Under the pieces are notes generated by a model. The model saw nothing but the letters and a program-made list of their open reading frames with translations, ran no database searches and had not been told where the DNA came from. The position numbers and the translations under genes were made by a program. A DNA stretch of 64,000 nucleotides from DAIDKA01 sp035506335 (lineage in GTDB: Bacteria; Pseudomonadota; Gammaproteobacteria; Steroidobacterales; Steroidobacteraceae): assembly GCA_035506335.1 (NCBI GenBank), contig DATJPN010000074.1, positions 1 to 64,000 on the forward strand. The letters run 5' to 3'. Below, in pieces: positions 1-8,864 of this stretch. Numbering within the stretch: the first letter of the stretch is position 1; each line of letters opens with the position of its first letter.

Positions 1-56
1 CGGATGACGTTCGAATCGTCGACGACCATCAGGCGATGCATCACGGTGGTGTCCAT
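1..56 (-). CDS. Response regulator, N-terminal fragment (truncated by window edge)
   Basis: Only the first 18 codons lie in the window. They read as a short N-terminus followed by a hydrophobic beta strand and an Asp-Asp pair (LMVVDDSNVIR), the usual start of a CheY-like receiver domain where the acidic pair binds magnesium. The ATG at 56 is 10 bases beyond the stop of the CheA-like kinase on the same strand, so the two are almost certainly cotranscribed and this is probably the kinase's phosphoacceptor partner. The phosphorylated Asp and any output domain lie outside the window, so its class cannot be given. Confidence 0.7.
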   Translation of the reverse strand, partial: MDTTVMHRLMVVDDSNVI

Positions 57-66
57 CGGTCGATGC

Positions 67-2247
67 TCATGCCACCGAGGAGCGGATCTCACGGGACGCC
101 TGCTTCGGCAGCCTCATGACGAAGCGGGTGTAGGCGCCGGGCTTCGTGGCGATCGACAGGCGCCCTTCGCATTCGCGCAATATCTCGCTGACCATGTTGA
201 GCCCGACGCCGCGTCCCGCATGCACGCTGACCGAGTCCGCCGTCGTGAATCCGGGCTCGAGGATCAGCCTGAAGACCGACTCGGGCTTCATGGTCGCGGC
301 CTGGTCGGGCCGCACCAGGCCCGAGCGCAGCGCGCGGTCCAGGATCTCCTCGTAGTTCAGTCCGCGGCCGTCGTCCTCCACGCTCAGTACGTAGTGGTCC
401 GGCTCCTCGGCCGCGAATCCCACGGTGACGGTGAGCGCGGTCGCCTTGCCGGCGCTCATCCGCTCACTGGCGTCCTCGGACCCGTGCACGATCGCATTGC
501 GGATCATCTGCACGCAGATGTCCCGCACCCGCACCGCCTGCGGCGCGGGAACGAGGTCCAGGCCATGGGTGACCAGCTTCACCTGGCGATTGAAGTCGGA
601 GGCGACCGTCTCGGCGAGCTTCTCGAGCAGCACCGGCAGCGTGGCCGGGCGCCGCAGCTGCGAGCCGCCGTTCGCGGCGATGACGTCCGTTTCCACGCCG
701 ACCTCAGCCTGCTTCTCCAGGATGCCCTCGGCCTCGGAGGCGCGGAACTGCGATATCCGGTTCTTCAGCTCGATGAGCTGCGCCCGCTGGTCCATGAGCT
801 CGCTCAACTTGACCACGACCGGCACGAATTCGTTGCCGGTCAGGTCATCGCGCTGGCGCAGCGTCGCGAGCAGGTCCTCGACGGCGTGTACGTGGCGGCC
901 GAAGGCGCCGAACCCGAGGGCCACGGCCTCCCCCTTGAGCGCGTGCATCTCGCGGAACACGCCGTCGACCTTGGTGCGCAGCGTCTTCGGATCCTTGCCG
1001 GGGCTGCTCAGCAGGGCATTGGACTTGCGTACCGCGATGTCCGCCGAGGTGATGAATGCTTCGAGCTGGGTGGGCTCGACCTTCAGCACCTCCAGCAGCG
1101 CGGCCGCCTGGGCATCGCTGTCCGCCTTCACCTGCGCGACCTCCCGCTGCAGCAGCACGCGGTCGGTCACGTCGGCGACGACGCCGAAGATGAAGGCCTG
1201 CGACTGCGCCGGATCGCGCGCGCGCCGGAAGGAAAAGGACAGGTAGCGGATCTCCTTGCCGCGCGGCCCGGAGAAGGCCACCTCGATCTGGCTCAAGGGA
1301 TTGACCGACTCGATCAGGTCCTCGTGCACCTTGTCCTTCCAGAGCAGTCCCAGGTACTTGGTGGCCGCATGCAGCGTCTTCTGGTCCACGATGGGCCGCA
1401 GCATGTCCTCGAGGGTGCCTCCGGTCGGGGACTGCTGGCGCAGCAGCGTGGCGAGCGAGGCCGAATGCGTCTTGCCGACCCGGCCCTTGCGGTCGACCAG
1501 GAACAGCCCCTCGCGCACGGTGCCCAGGATGTTCGCCGTCTGCTGCTCGGCGAGCAGCGCGCGAACCGCGCCGCGGCGGGCGCTCCAGGCGAAGTACAGC
1601 ATCATGCCGAGCAGCGTGGCCGCGAGCGCCGTGCCGCCGATCATGTTCTCGCGCAGCCGCTCGCCGTCGGCCGTGACCGACTGGCGCAGCAGCCCGGACA
1701 CGTCCGTCAACTCCTGGGTGAGCATCCGGGAGGTCTGCACCTGGTCCCGGACCAGCCCGTCGACGGCCCGCTTCAGCGCCGTGCCCTGGGAGGAATAGCC
1801 GGATCCGGAGGCGGTATCGACGTACAGGTCCCCGGGATTGAACTTGCCGATGTATTCCAGGGCGCGATCGAGCGCCCCCCAGCGCAGTCGCACCGCTTCC
1901 ATGTCCAGCGCGATGCCCGAGTCATAGGTGAGGCCGGCCGCCGCAACCGCGGAGCGCAGCGCTCCGAGCACCTGGTTGCCGCGATCGCGCTCGGCAGAGA
2001 GCGCCGAGAGGCCGTCGCCGACGTAGGTCCGGTTCTCCAGGCCCCGCTGCAGCAGCGCGAGCTGCGAACGCACCACCTGCGGCTCACCGGAGAGTTCCGA
2101 GGCCTTCTGCAAGGCGGTGGAGGAGGCCTGCAGGGTGCGCGCCGACTGCAGGCCGTAGAGCAGCAGCGCAGTCAGGGCAGCCGCGGATACACAGGCCGTG
2201 ACCAGGGGCCAGATGGACACCTTGGACCAGACCGACTGCTTCGCCAT
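67..2247 (-). CDS. CheA-like membrane sensor histidine kinase (Hpt + HATPase)
   Basis: A 726-residue inner-membrane kinase. TM1 is at about residues 12-32 and TM2 at about 203-222, enclosing a periplasmic sensor region of about 170 residues. A PAS-like segment (about 240-370) precedes an Hpt-like domain with the phosphorylatable His435 in MHALKGEA. The HATPase follows: N box QMIRNAIVHG (580-589), G1 box DDGRGL (625-630), G2 box GRGVGL (678-683). Order and motifs resemble CheA, but the Hpt domain is internal and there is no C-terminal CheW-like domain, so it should not join a normal chemoreceptor array. It sits between the TonB-like gene (18-base gap) and a response regulator (10-base gap), implying one operon. 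The ligand is unknown. Confidence 0.85.
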   Translation of the reverse strand: MAKQSVWSKVSIWPLVTACVSAAALTALLLYGLQSARTLQASSTALQKASELSGEPQVVRSQLALLQRGLENRTYVGDGLSALSAERDRGNQVLGALRSAVAAAGLTYDSGIALDMEAVRLRWGALDRALEYIGKFNPGDLYVDTASGSGYSSQGTALKRAVDGLVRDQVQTSRMLTQELTDVSGLLRQSVTADGERLRENMIGGTALAATLLGMMLYFAWSARRGAVRALLAEQQTANILGTVREGLFLVDRKGRVGKTHSASLATLLRQQSPTGGTLEDMLRPIVDQKTLHAATKYLGLLWKDKVHEDLIESVNPLSQIEVAFSGPRGKEIRYLSFSFRRARDPAQSQAFIFGVVADVTDRVLLQREVAQVKADSDAQAAALLEVLKVEPTQLEAFITSADIAVRKSNALLSSPGKDPKTLRTKVDGVFREMHALKGEAVALGFGAFGRHVHAVEDLLATLRQRDDLTGNEFVPVVVKLSELMDQRAQLIELKNRISQFRASEAEGILEKQAEVGVETDVIAANGGSQLRRPATLPVLLEKLAETVASDFNRQVKLVTHGLDLVPAPQAVRVRDICVQMIRNAIVHGSEDASERMSAGKATALTVTVGFAAEEPDHYVLSVEDDGRGLNYEEILDRALRSGLVRPDQAATMKPESVFRLILEPGFTTADSVSVHAGRGVGLNMVSEILRECEGRLSIATKPGAYTRFVMRLPKQASREIRSSVA

Positions 2248-2265
2248 ACCTGCTGCTCCGACGTC

Positions 2266-4443
2266 CTAATTGGGTTTGAAATTGATTTTCACGCGGGCGC
2301 GCTGCGGCTTGGCCGGATCGGCGAGATCCGTGGTCACGAAGCGGGCACCCTTCACCGCGAGGAGCGCCTCGTGATCGAAGATGTTCGGTGGCGAGGAATC
2401 CACCACCGTGGCGGCGCTCGGCGTGCCGTCGGGATTGAGCATGAACTCGATCACGACGTAACCCTTGACGTTCCCCTGAAGGGCGGCCTGCGGATAGTTC
2501 ACCTGCAACGGCCGCGCCGGTCTGGGTGACAGCAGCGCCGGTGCGGCCTGTGGCGCGCTGCCCGCGCCCGCCGCTGCGGGCGGCGCGGAGGCTGCGGCCG
2601 GTGCCGGCGCGCCCGGCGCGGTGTTCGTGGCTGCGGCAGGAGCCGCCGCGCCGGCAAGCCTGAAGTTGATCTTCATGCGCGCGCGCTGCGCCACCTTCGG
2701 ATCGGCGAGATCACCGGTTGCGAACTTCGCGCGCCGGATGGCGGCCAGGGCCGCGCCGTCGAAGGTGTCCCGGGGCGAGGCCTCGACGACACTGGCCGCC
2801 GTGGCGCTGCCGTTGGGATTGAGCATGAATTCGACGACCACGTAGCCCTGGATGTTCTGCGCCAGGGCGGCCGGCGGGAAGTCGACCTGCAGGGCGCGCA
2901 GGGGCTTCGGCGCCAGGATGACCGCGGCAGCGGCGTCCTTGGCCGCTTTCGCCGCATTCGCCTGCGCCGCCTTCGCGGCGGCGGCGCTGGCGGCATCGGC
3001 GGCGCGCCGCGCCGCGACGGCCGCATCCAGCGCGGCGCGTGTCTCGGCGAGGTCCGCCTTGCTGCCGAAGTCCTGCGCCGCGAGCAGGGTCTGCGCGGCC
3101 AGGTCGAGATTCTTCGCATCGACTGCCGAGCGCGCCCGGCGCAACAGCGCCGCCAGCAACTCGCGCTGCGCCGCGAGGGTTTGCGGGCTGGTGCGGCTCA
3201 GGTTCTGCATGGCGAGGAGCCGGGTTCGGGCATTGTCGCCTTCGGGCTCGAGCAGCGTCCCGGCGCTGATCGCGGCATGGACCTGCTCGGCGTCGAGCGC
3301 CAGGGTCGCATCGAGCGCGCGGGCGTCGAGATCCTTGCGCAGCTGAGTGACGGGTGGTCGCTCACCGACGAGCGCCACGAGCTGATCGATCAACTGACGG
3401 GCCGCCGGCAGGTCGCCGGAGGCGATCGCGCTGCGCGCCTGGGCGGCGAGCTGCTTCGGCCGGGCGGCGGCAACGGCCGTCTCGAGCGCGCGCAGTTCCT
3501 CGGGGGCGAGGCCGGCGTGTTGCAGGATGGCGAGCAGCCGCGCGGCCGTGTCCACGTCCCCGGCGTTCAATTCGTCCTGAACGCGCAGCCGTGCCACGGA
3601 CTCGAGTCGGCGCACGCCGTCCAGGGCTTCGCCGTTTCCGGGCTGTTGTCGCAGCACCGCGCCATAGAGTTCGAGGGCCGATGTTCCCTGCAGGGGCGCG
3701 TCCGCCTTGGGCAGCTGCGTGGCCGGGTCCCGGAAAGCAACCCGGGCCTGGGACAGCAGATCCTCGACACTGGCGGGCGCCGCCGTGGCGGCCACGGCCG
3801 CAGCCGGTCCAGCGCGCGGCGCGAGCGCACTCCCGGACGAGGGTGCGACGCGGTGCTCCGCGGCTGCCGGCGCCGCGGCGACGCGGCGCTGGGAATGGCC
3901 CCACCACCAGGCCGCGGCGGCCAGCACGGCGATGAGGGCGGCACCGCCGATCCAGATCGCGGCACCCGGAAGCTTCGCTGCGGCCGGGGCGGCCGCCACC
4001 TTCGGTGCGGCGTGCAGGTGTTGCGTGGCCGTCGCGAGGGCCGCGGCCAGGCTGTCCGGGCCGAGCTCGCCGCGCGCGATGACGGCGCAGGCGCTGCCGC
4101 GCGACAGCACATCACGCCAGTTCGGGCGGTCATCGTCGGCGCACAGCACGATCCAGGGCTGCCGGCCGTACTGCAGTTCCAGCTGCGCGAATGCGCCGCG
4201 GCCGGCGGTCTGGGTGGTGGCGTCGTAGAGGCCGACCCAGGAGGTGGCCGCAAGAGCGGCGATATCATTGACGGAGTCGACGCTATGGGTCCGGTACCGG
4301 TCGCCGAGCGCCGGGCCGATCTCGATCAGCGTTTCATCCCCGGCGCCGACGATGACGACTTCCACGCGGCGCCTGGACTGAGCCGGATGCTCCGCGCCGC
4401 CGGTTGCCGTCGCGCGCGCGGTCCCATTGCTTGTGGCAGTCAT
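2266..4443 (-). CDS. TonB-family protein with two TonB C-terminal domains
   Basis: About 725 residues. An N-terminal receiver-like alpha/beta region (about 27-145) is followed by one transmembrane helix (about 161-181), an Ala-rich helical TPR-like region (about 220-480), and two similar TonB C-terminal modules, each with a VDFPPAA/VNYPQAA-type start and a GYVVVEFML or GYVVIEFML strand. An Ala/Pro-rich linker separates them. TonB C-domains normally contact TonB-dependent receptors and carry proton-motive energy through ExbBD; two in tandem plus a cytoplasmic receiver-like domain is unusual. It is first in an operon with the CheA-like kinase. ATG 4443 is chosen; GTG 4452 in the same frame is an alternative. 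The 207-base gap upstream must hold the promoter, but I see no convincing -35/-10 pair. Confidence 0.8.
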   Translation of the reverse strand: MTATSNGTARATATGGAEHPAQSRRRVEVVIVGAGDETLIEIGPALGDRYRTHSVDSVNDIAALAATSWVGLYDATTQTAGRGAFAQLELQYGRQPWIVLCADDDRPNWRDVLSRGSACAVIARGELGPDSLAAALATATQHLHAAPKVAAAPAAAKLPGAAIWIGGAALIAVLAAAAWWWGHSQRRVAAAPAAAEHRVAPSSGSALAPRAGPAAAVAATAAPASVEDLLSQARVAFRDPATQLPKADAPLQGTSALELYGAVLRQQPGNGEALDGVRRLESVARLRVQDELNAGDVDTAARLLAILQHAGLAPEELRALETAVAAARPKQLAAQARSAIASGDLPAARQLIDQLVALVGERPPVTQLRKDLDARALDATLALDAEQVHAAISAGTLLEPEGDNARTRLLAMQNLSRTSPQTLAAQRELLAALLRRARSAVDAKNLDLAAQTLLAAQDFGSKADLAETRAALDAAVAARRAADAASAAAAKAAQANAAKAAKDAAAAVILAPKPLRALQVDFPPAALAQNIQGYVVVEFMLNPNGSATAASVVEASPRDTFDGAALAAIRRAKFATGDLADPKVAQRARMKINFRLAGAAAPAAATNTAPGAPAPAAASAPPAAAGAGSAPQAAPALLSPRPARPLQVNYPQAALQGNVKGYVVIEFMLNPDGTPSAATVVDSSPPNIFDHEALLAVKGARFVTTDLADPAKPQRARVKINFKPN

Positions 4444-4659
4444 CGGTTGCACTCTGTTTCACGCATGAACGCCGCCTCGCGGTGAAGCGGTTGAATCTGT
4501 CTGTCGTTCTCCCAGAGTCGGGCCTGTGCAAACTGCGGCTGCGTTCACACTTGACGCACGCCGGAACTTCGCCTGCCCCAGAATTGGTCAGGACGTGCGC
4601 CGGCTCACATAACGTCGGAGAAAAAGGCGCTGCTTTGCACAAAACCGGCGCGCATATTG

Positions 4660-5493
4660 TTAACCGGAACACACGCGTGGCAGGCCGAGCAGGTCCTGGT
4701 GACCCACGCGCAACTGCGAGCGCCCGGCCTCGATGTGGGCGCGACGCCGCGCCAGCCAGCCTTCGAGCAGGGGCGCCCGCGCCGGCGCGATCGCACACGC
4801 CGCCTCGTACCAGCCGTCGATCAGCGCATGCTGCAGCGCCGGTTCGCCCGGCCCCAGGCGCCAGTCGCTCGGCGCCCTGTGGATGACGTAGCCGCGCTGC
4901 GCGAAGACCTGCGAGGCCCGGTCGGTCGCGCCGGGGCCGAGGGCCGGTCCGAAACCCTTGTCGAGCAGCTGATGCCGATTGAACAACTCACGAACCTCGG
5001 CATCCTCGGGCTCCGCGGGCTCGCATTCGATCCGTCCGTCGTACGTCAGTGTGAACCACACGAGCGCCCGGGCCGCGTCGGCGCGGCGGGCCAATTCCCG
5101 CAGCCATTCCCCGGATACCAGATCGAGCAGCGCGGACGCCGTGAGCAATGCGCCATCGGGCATCGGCACGCGATGCAGTTCGCGGGCGAGGTCCAGGGCC
5201 AGCCGTCGCACGCGGCAGTCCATCCGCGCCCGGGTCCGCGTGCGGCCCTCGATGGCGCCGAGCAGCAGCGGATCACGTTCGACGAGCACCCAGTCCTGCG
5301 AACCCCCGAGCCGGGGCGCCGCATAGCGCAGGTTGGCGCCGGTGCCGGCGCCGAGGTCGATGATCGCGGTGCGGGCGGTCCGGGGCTGGCGTGCAGCCAG
5401 ATCCTCCACCAGGGCCGTGCACAAAGCCTGGGCGCGCGAAGCGGCGTCGAGGCCTTCGCGCAGATCCAGCCATTGCGCCGTAAAGGCGTTCAC
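4660..5493 (-). CDS. Class I SAM-dependent methyltransferase
   Basis: A 277-residue soluble protein. The Rossmann motif I is IIDLGAGTGANL (about residues 44-55), followed by an acidic beta2 end (VLVERD), as expected for SAM binding. The substrate cannot be read from sequence. The GTG start at 5493 is fixed by a 4-base GTGA overlap with the stop of the upstream sulfatase-like gene, so translation is coupled. It is the last gene of a three-gene minus-strand operon (CDP-alcohol transferase, phosphatase/sulfatase-like enzyme, methyltransferase) and probably methylates an intermediate or the final product. An ATG start is not available near this point. Confidence 0.8.
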   Translation of the reverse strand: MNAFTAQWLDLREGLDAASRAQALCTALVEDLAARQPRTARTAIIDLGAGTGANLRYAAPRLGGSQDWVLVERDPLLLGAIEGRTRTRARMDCRVRRLALDLARELHRVPMPDGALLTASALLDLVSGEWLRELARRADAARALVWFTLTYDGRIECEPAEPEDAEVRELFNRHQLLDKGFGPALGPGATDRASQVFAQRGYVIHRAPSDWRLGPGEPALQHALIDGWYEAACAIAPARAPLLEGWLARRRAHIEAGRSQLRVGHQDLLGLPRVCSG

Positions 5494-7118
5494 GGAGTGG
5501 CCGCCGTGCCGAACGCCGCCAATGACCACGGACCCAGCTCGCTCATCCGGCCCGTCGCGGGCCTGACCGGCAGCAGGCCCGGCCGGAATCCGTGCGCCTG
5601 CAGCGCCTCGAGGATCTGCGGCTGACTCGCGATGACGTGCACCGGAACATCCCACGAGGCCCCCTCGCCGCTGACGTTCGCCGCGGGCTGGTGATCCCCC
5701 AGGATGATCACCACGAATCGCCCGTCGGGCCGGGCCCGCAGGTAACTCGACAGCGTGTCGAGAAAGTACTGCACCGAATCCACGTACGCCCGTCCCATGT
5801 CGGTCCATACCGGAGTGCGCGTGAGCGAGCGTTGCAGCGGCCCGGCGTCGAACGGGCTCGAGGTCAGCACCCGCCGCCAGTCCGGCTGCAGCGGCGGCGT
5901 CGGTTCGAACGGCATGTGGGTCGAGACGGTCGGAAAGAAGGCGAACACCGGTCGGCGCGGCCGGGGCTGCAGTTCGCGCGCGTCGAGCGCCGCCAGGGAA
6001 TACTGATCCGGGATGCGCCACCAGCCGAATTCCGGACCCCGATAGTCGAGGCCGGTGGCGCCGTAGATTTCGTCGAAACCGTAGAACGCGCCTTCCGGCC
6101 AGCTCTCCCGCAGGCCCGGCATCACCGCGACCGCGCGATAGCCCGCACTCCTGAACGCGGACACCAGCGTCGGGCGCGGCTGTGTCATCAGCAGCACGTA
6201 ATGCTCCTCGTCGCGCACCTCGACGCCTGACAGCAGGGAGAGGTGCGCCAGCACCGATCCGCCGCCGAACGTCGGCGAGGTGACGAACGCGGAGACCACG
6301 CCGCGACCGGTATCCCGGATCGCCGCCGCCAGGCGCTCGCGCGCGGGCCCCAGCGCGCGCCGGAACTGCGGACGGTCGTAGGTCGTGCTGCCGTACGACT
6401 CCATGAACACGAGCAGCACGTCGCTGCCGCGCAGGGCCGCGAAGTCCGACCGCAGCGGCGGCGAGGCGGGCAGCCCGCGATTGGGGTGTCCCGAGGCCGC
6501 GTCCGCGATGCGCTCGAGCTGCGCGACGAAGGTCCGGGCCACCGGAACCGAGAATCGTGGGATCCGCGGCACGGCGCCGCTGAACTGCTGGGCGAGGAAA
6601 CAACTGCACAGCAGCGCCGCCGAACTCCCGAGGCCGAGCCGCAGGGGACGTGACATCCGCAGGGCCGCATCGAGGCATCCGAGCGACCAGCGCGCGATGA
6701 GGTACGCCCCCGCGAGCGCGATGAGCGTGCCCCCGCACACGGCCGCCACTTCCCTGAGCGATGCCACCCGCACGAACATCCCCGTGACCGCGGCCAACCG
6801 CGGCCCGTCCCAGTAGAGGTTGATGTCCCGTCCGTACAGCGCCTGGACCGTCACATAGGCGTAGCGCGCGAGCGTGAACACCACGACGAGGACGGACAGG
6901 AACGCGAGCATGCCGCCGCAGGTACGCCCCAGCCAGGCATTGGACAGCGAGAGGCCGAGCAGAAGCACCGCGAATTCGACGGACAGCTCCCCGGGCCAGT
7001 GGACGCCCAACGTCGGCCAGACGTTGTGAAACGTGACCGCGGCGTTCAGCAGCAGCAGCGCCAGGACCAGCCCGGTTCCCTGCCGCAGGCGAAGGGGCCA
7101 TCGCCGATCCGCGTTCAC
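5490..7118 (-). CDS. Membrane sulfatase/alkaline-phosphatase-superfamily enzyme (LtaS/EptA-like)
   Basis: About 542 residues. Several N-terminal transmembrane helices (about 15-35, 47-85, 122-143, 160-178) precede a soluble catalytic domain from about 230. Residues matching metal and nucleophile positions of the LtaS/phosphoethanolamine-transferase fold are E240 (LVFMES), S288 (GGGS, nucleophile position), H401 (STHMPF) and D475-H476 (ILGDHQ). Relatives move phosphoglycerol or phosphoethanolamine to envelope acceptors, or hydrolyse phospho/sulfo-esters; which applies is unknown. GTG start 7118 overlaps the upstream stop by 4 bases (GTGA), and its own stop overlaps the methyltransferase start in the same way. 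Confidence 0.82.
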   Translation of the reverse strand: MNADRRWPLRLRQGTGLVLALLLLNAAVTFHNVWPTLGVHWPGELSVEFAVLLLGLSLSNAWLGRTCGGMLAFLSVLVVVFTLARYAYVTVQALYGRDINLYWDGPRLAAVTGMFVRVASLREVAAVCGGTLIALAGAYLIARWSLGCLDAALRMSRPLRLGLGSSAALLCSCFLAQQFSGAVPRIPRFSVPVARTFVAQLERIADAASGHPNRGLPASPPLRSDFAALRGSDVLLVFMESYGSTTYDRPQFRRALGPARERLAAAIRDTGRGVVSAFVTSPTFGGGSVLAHLSLLSGVEVRDEEHYVLLMTQPRPTLVSAFRSAGYRAVAVMPGLRESWPEGAFYGFDEIYGATGLDYRGPEFGWWRIPDQYSLAALDARELQPRPRRPVFAFFPTVSTHMPFEPTPPLQPDWRRVLTSSPFDAGPLQRSLTRTPVWTDMGRAYVDSVQYFLDTLSSYLRARPDGRFVVIILGDHQPAANVSGEGASWDVPVHVIASQPQILEALQAHGFRPGLLPVRPATGRMSELGPWSLAAFGTAATP

Positions 7119-7837
7119 CGCGACGACAGCCGCAGCACGTCGGCCACGAAGGATAGCGTCAGCGCGCACAAGCCGGCCGCGGCAACGTACGCGCCCGTCG
7201 TGGCCGGAACGAAGGGTGCGATGGTGAGCAGCAGCGCGACCACCTGCAGGACGGCGACTAATTTTCGCCGGCGACTCGGCGGCAAGGGATTGCGCAGGTA
7301 CGGCACGCCGAGACCCGCGGCGACGAAGGCGTAGCGGAGCAGTCCCGATGCCAGCACCCAGGCTCCGGCCTTGCCGAACTGCCAGGCGAGCACCGCGAGC
7401 ACCAGGATCAGCGCGGCGTCCGCCTCCATGTCGAAGCGCGCGCCGAAGGCGCTCGTCATGTGGTCGCGGCGGGCGAGCCAGCCATCGACCCCGTCGAGCA
7501 CCACGATCGTCGTGCCGATCGCGAGGGCGACCCGCGGCGCGCCGGTATCGGCCCGCTCCGCGATCAGGGCCGCGAGCAGCGCGATCAGCGCGCCGCGCGC
7601 GGTCGTCACCTGATTGGCCGCTCCGAAGGATGCGAACGGGTGATGCCTGGGCAACCCGATCAGAACCAGCGCCGCGCCCGCGATGAACACGGCCGCCGCC
7701 TTCGGCAGGTACGCGGCATCGAGATCGAGCCGCTGCCCGAGCAGCTGCGCGGCTGCGCCGGTGGCGAGCGCAGCCGGTAAGATGCTGATCAATGCGCTGC
7801 GCAGCACAGCGTGGCGCGCCGCCCGTGCGATCGACAC
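7115..7837 (-). CDS. CDP-alcohol phosphatidyltransferase family protein
   Basis: About 240 residues, largely hydrophobic. The family signature D-G-x2-D-G-x2-A-R-x8-G-x3-D-x3-D is visible as LDGVDGWLARR ... GARFDMEAD; these Asp residues bind the metal ions that position the CDP-alcohol. Such enzymes transfer a phosphoalcohol headgroup to an alcohol acceptor, usually in phospholipid synthesis, at the inner membrane. The start is uncertain: GTG 7837 leaves 28 bases to the divergent dehydrogenase, while an in-frame ATG at 7867 would overlap that gene's ATG. First gene of the minus-strand half of the cluster, joined to the next gene by a GTGA overlap. Confidence 0.82.
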   Translation of the reverse strand: MSIARAARHAVLRSALISILPAALATGAAAQLLGQRLDLDAAYLPKAAAVFIAGAALVLIGLPRHHPFASFGAANQVTTARGALIALLAALIAERADTGAPRVALAIGTTIVVLDGVDGWLARRDHMTSAFGARFDMEADAALILVLAVLAWQFGKAGAWVLASGLLRYAFVAAGLGVPYLRNPLPPSRRRKLVAVLQVVALLLTIAPFVPATTGAYVAAAGLCALTLSFVADVLRLSSR

Positions 7838-7865
7838 TGTGCTACCTGAATCTTCGGGAGGTCCC

Positions 7866-8864
7866 ATGAGTCCGGACGATACACTCGCCTTCTGGATCGC
7901 CGCCGCCGGCCGCGGCGAGCTGCGTCGCGAAGCGGTGCCGGCGCCGGGGGCCCTGGAGGCCAGTGTACGGACACTTTACAGTGGTGTCAGCCGCGGCACC
8001 GAGTCGATCGTCTTCGGCGGCCATGTGCCCGAGGGCGAATACGGGCGGATGCGCGCGCCCTTCCAGGCCGGGCAGTTCCCGTTCCCGGTCAAGTACGGCT
8101 ACGCCAGCGTCGGTGAGGTCACGCACGGTCCCCCGGGGCTCGCCGGCAAGTCCGTCTTCTGCCTGTATCCGCACCAGCAGCGCTATGTCGTTCCCTGCGA
8201 TGCGCTCCACGTCGTGCCCGATTCGGTTCCGCCCGCACGGGCCGTGCTCGCGGCAAACCTGGAGACGGCGCTCAACGGGCTGTGGGACTGCGGCGCCTCG
8301 CCCGGCGACCGCATCACGGTGATCGGCGCCGGCAGCGTCGGCTGCCTGCTGGCCTGGCTCGCCTCACGGATGCCCGGGTGCGATGTCGAACTGGTCGACG
8401 TCAATCCGCGGCGGGCCACGGTCGCGGCGGGGCTCGGCGTGCGATTCGCGCTGCCCGGTGACGCACGGCCCGAGGCGGACGTGGTGCTGCATGCCAGTGG
8501 TTCGGCGGCGGGGCTGTCCCTGGCGCTGCGCGTCGCCGGATTCGAGGCCACCATCGCCGAACTGAGCTGGTACGCCGACCGCCCCGTCACCCTGGCGCTC
8601 GGAGAGGCCTTTCACGCGCGGCGCCTGACGCTGAAGTCCTCGCAGGTGGGCGCCATCGGCCAGTCGCACCGCGCGCGCTGGAGCCTGCGGCGGCGCCTGC
8701 AGCTCGCGCTGTCGCTGCTCGCCGATCCCGCTCTCGACCTGCTCATCAACAGCGAAGGCCGCTTCGAGGACCTGCCGCGGACACTGGAGCATCTGGCACG
8801 CTCGCCGGGAGATGTCATCATGCACCGGGTGCGATACGGCCCGGACGATGCAGGGAGCGGATGA
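7866..8864 (+). CDS. Zinc-less MDR-family dehydrogenase (BchC-like)
   Basis: A 332-residue medium-chain dehydrogenase/reductase. The NAD(P) motif VIGAGSVGCL lies at about residues 140-150. The N-terminal catalytic region reads YSGVSRGTES where zinc alcohol dehydrogenases carry C-G-T-D, and the usual G-H-E is absent, so it should not hold catalytic zinc. The S-x-S-R-G-T-E pattern recalls BchC and similar oxidoreductases. A strong GGGAGG ribosome site 5 bases upstream sets the ATG at 7866. It begins the plus-strand half of the cluster and overlaps the next gene by 4 bases (ATGA). Substrate unknown; a polyol or sugar alcohol would suit the neighbours. Confidence 0.8.
   Translation: MSPDDTLAFWIAAAGRGELRREAVPAPGALEASVRTLYSGVSRGTESIVFGGHVPEGEYGRMRAPFQAGQFPFPVKYGYASVGEVTHGPPGLAGKSVFCLYPHQQRYVVPCDALHVVPDSVPPARAVLAANLETALNGLWDCGASPGDRITVIGAGSVGCLLAWLASRMPGCDVELVDVNPRRATVAAGLGVRFALPGDARPEADVVLHASGSAAGLSLALRVAGFEATIAELSWYADRPVTLALGEAFHARRLTLKSSQVGAIGQSHRARWSLRRRLQLALSLLADPALDLLINSEGRFEDLPRTLEHLARSPGDVIMHRVRYGPDDAGSG

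Noticed and set aside
4..2529. An 841-codon open frame antisense to the CheA-like kinase
   Set aside because: Its translation is low-complexity Arg/Gly/Leu/His-rich with no domain, while the minus strand encodes clear kinase motifs; a shadow caused by high GC.
4453..4659. A small RNA or riboswitch before the TonB-like gene
   Set aside because: I see no conserved fold, paired stems or T-run terminator; nothing beyond a likely promoter region can be supported.
4660..7101. One large minus-strand protein covering methyltransferase and sulfatase-like regions
   Set aside because: The frame before 5493 carries no domain and opposes the codon pattern; GTG 5493 in a GTGA overlap gives a complete methyltransferase.
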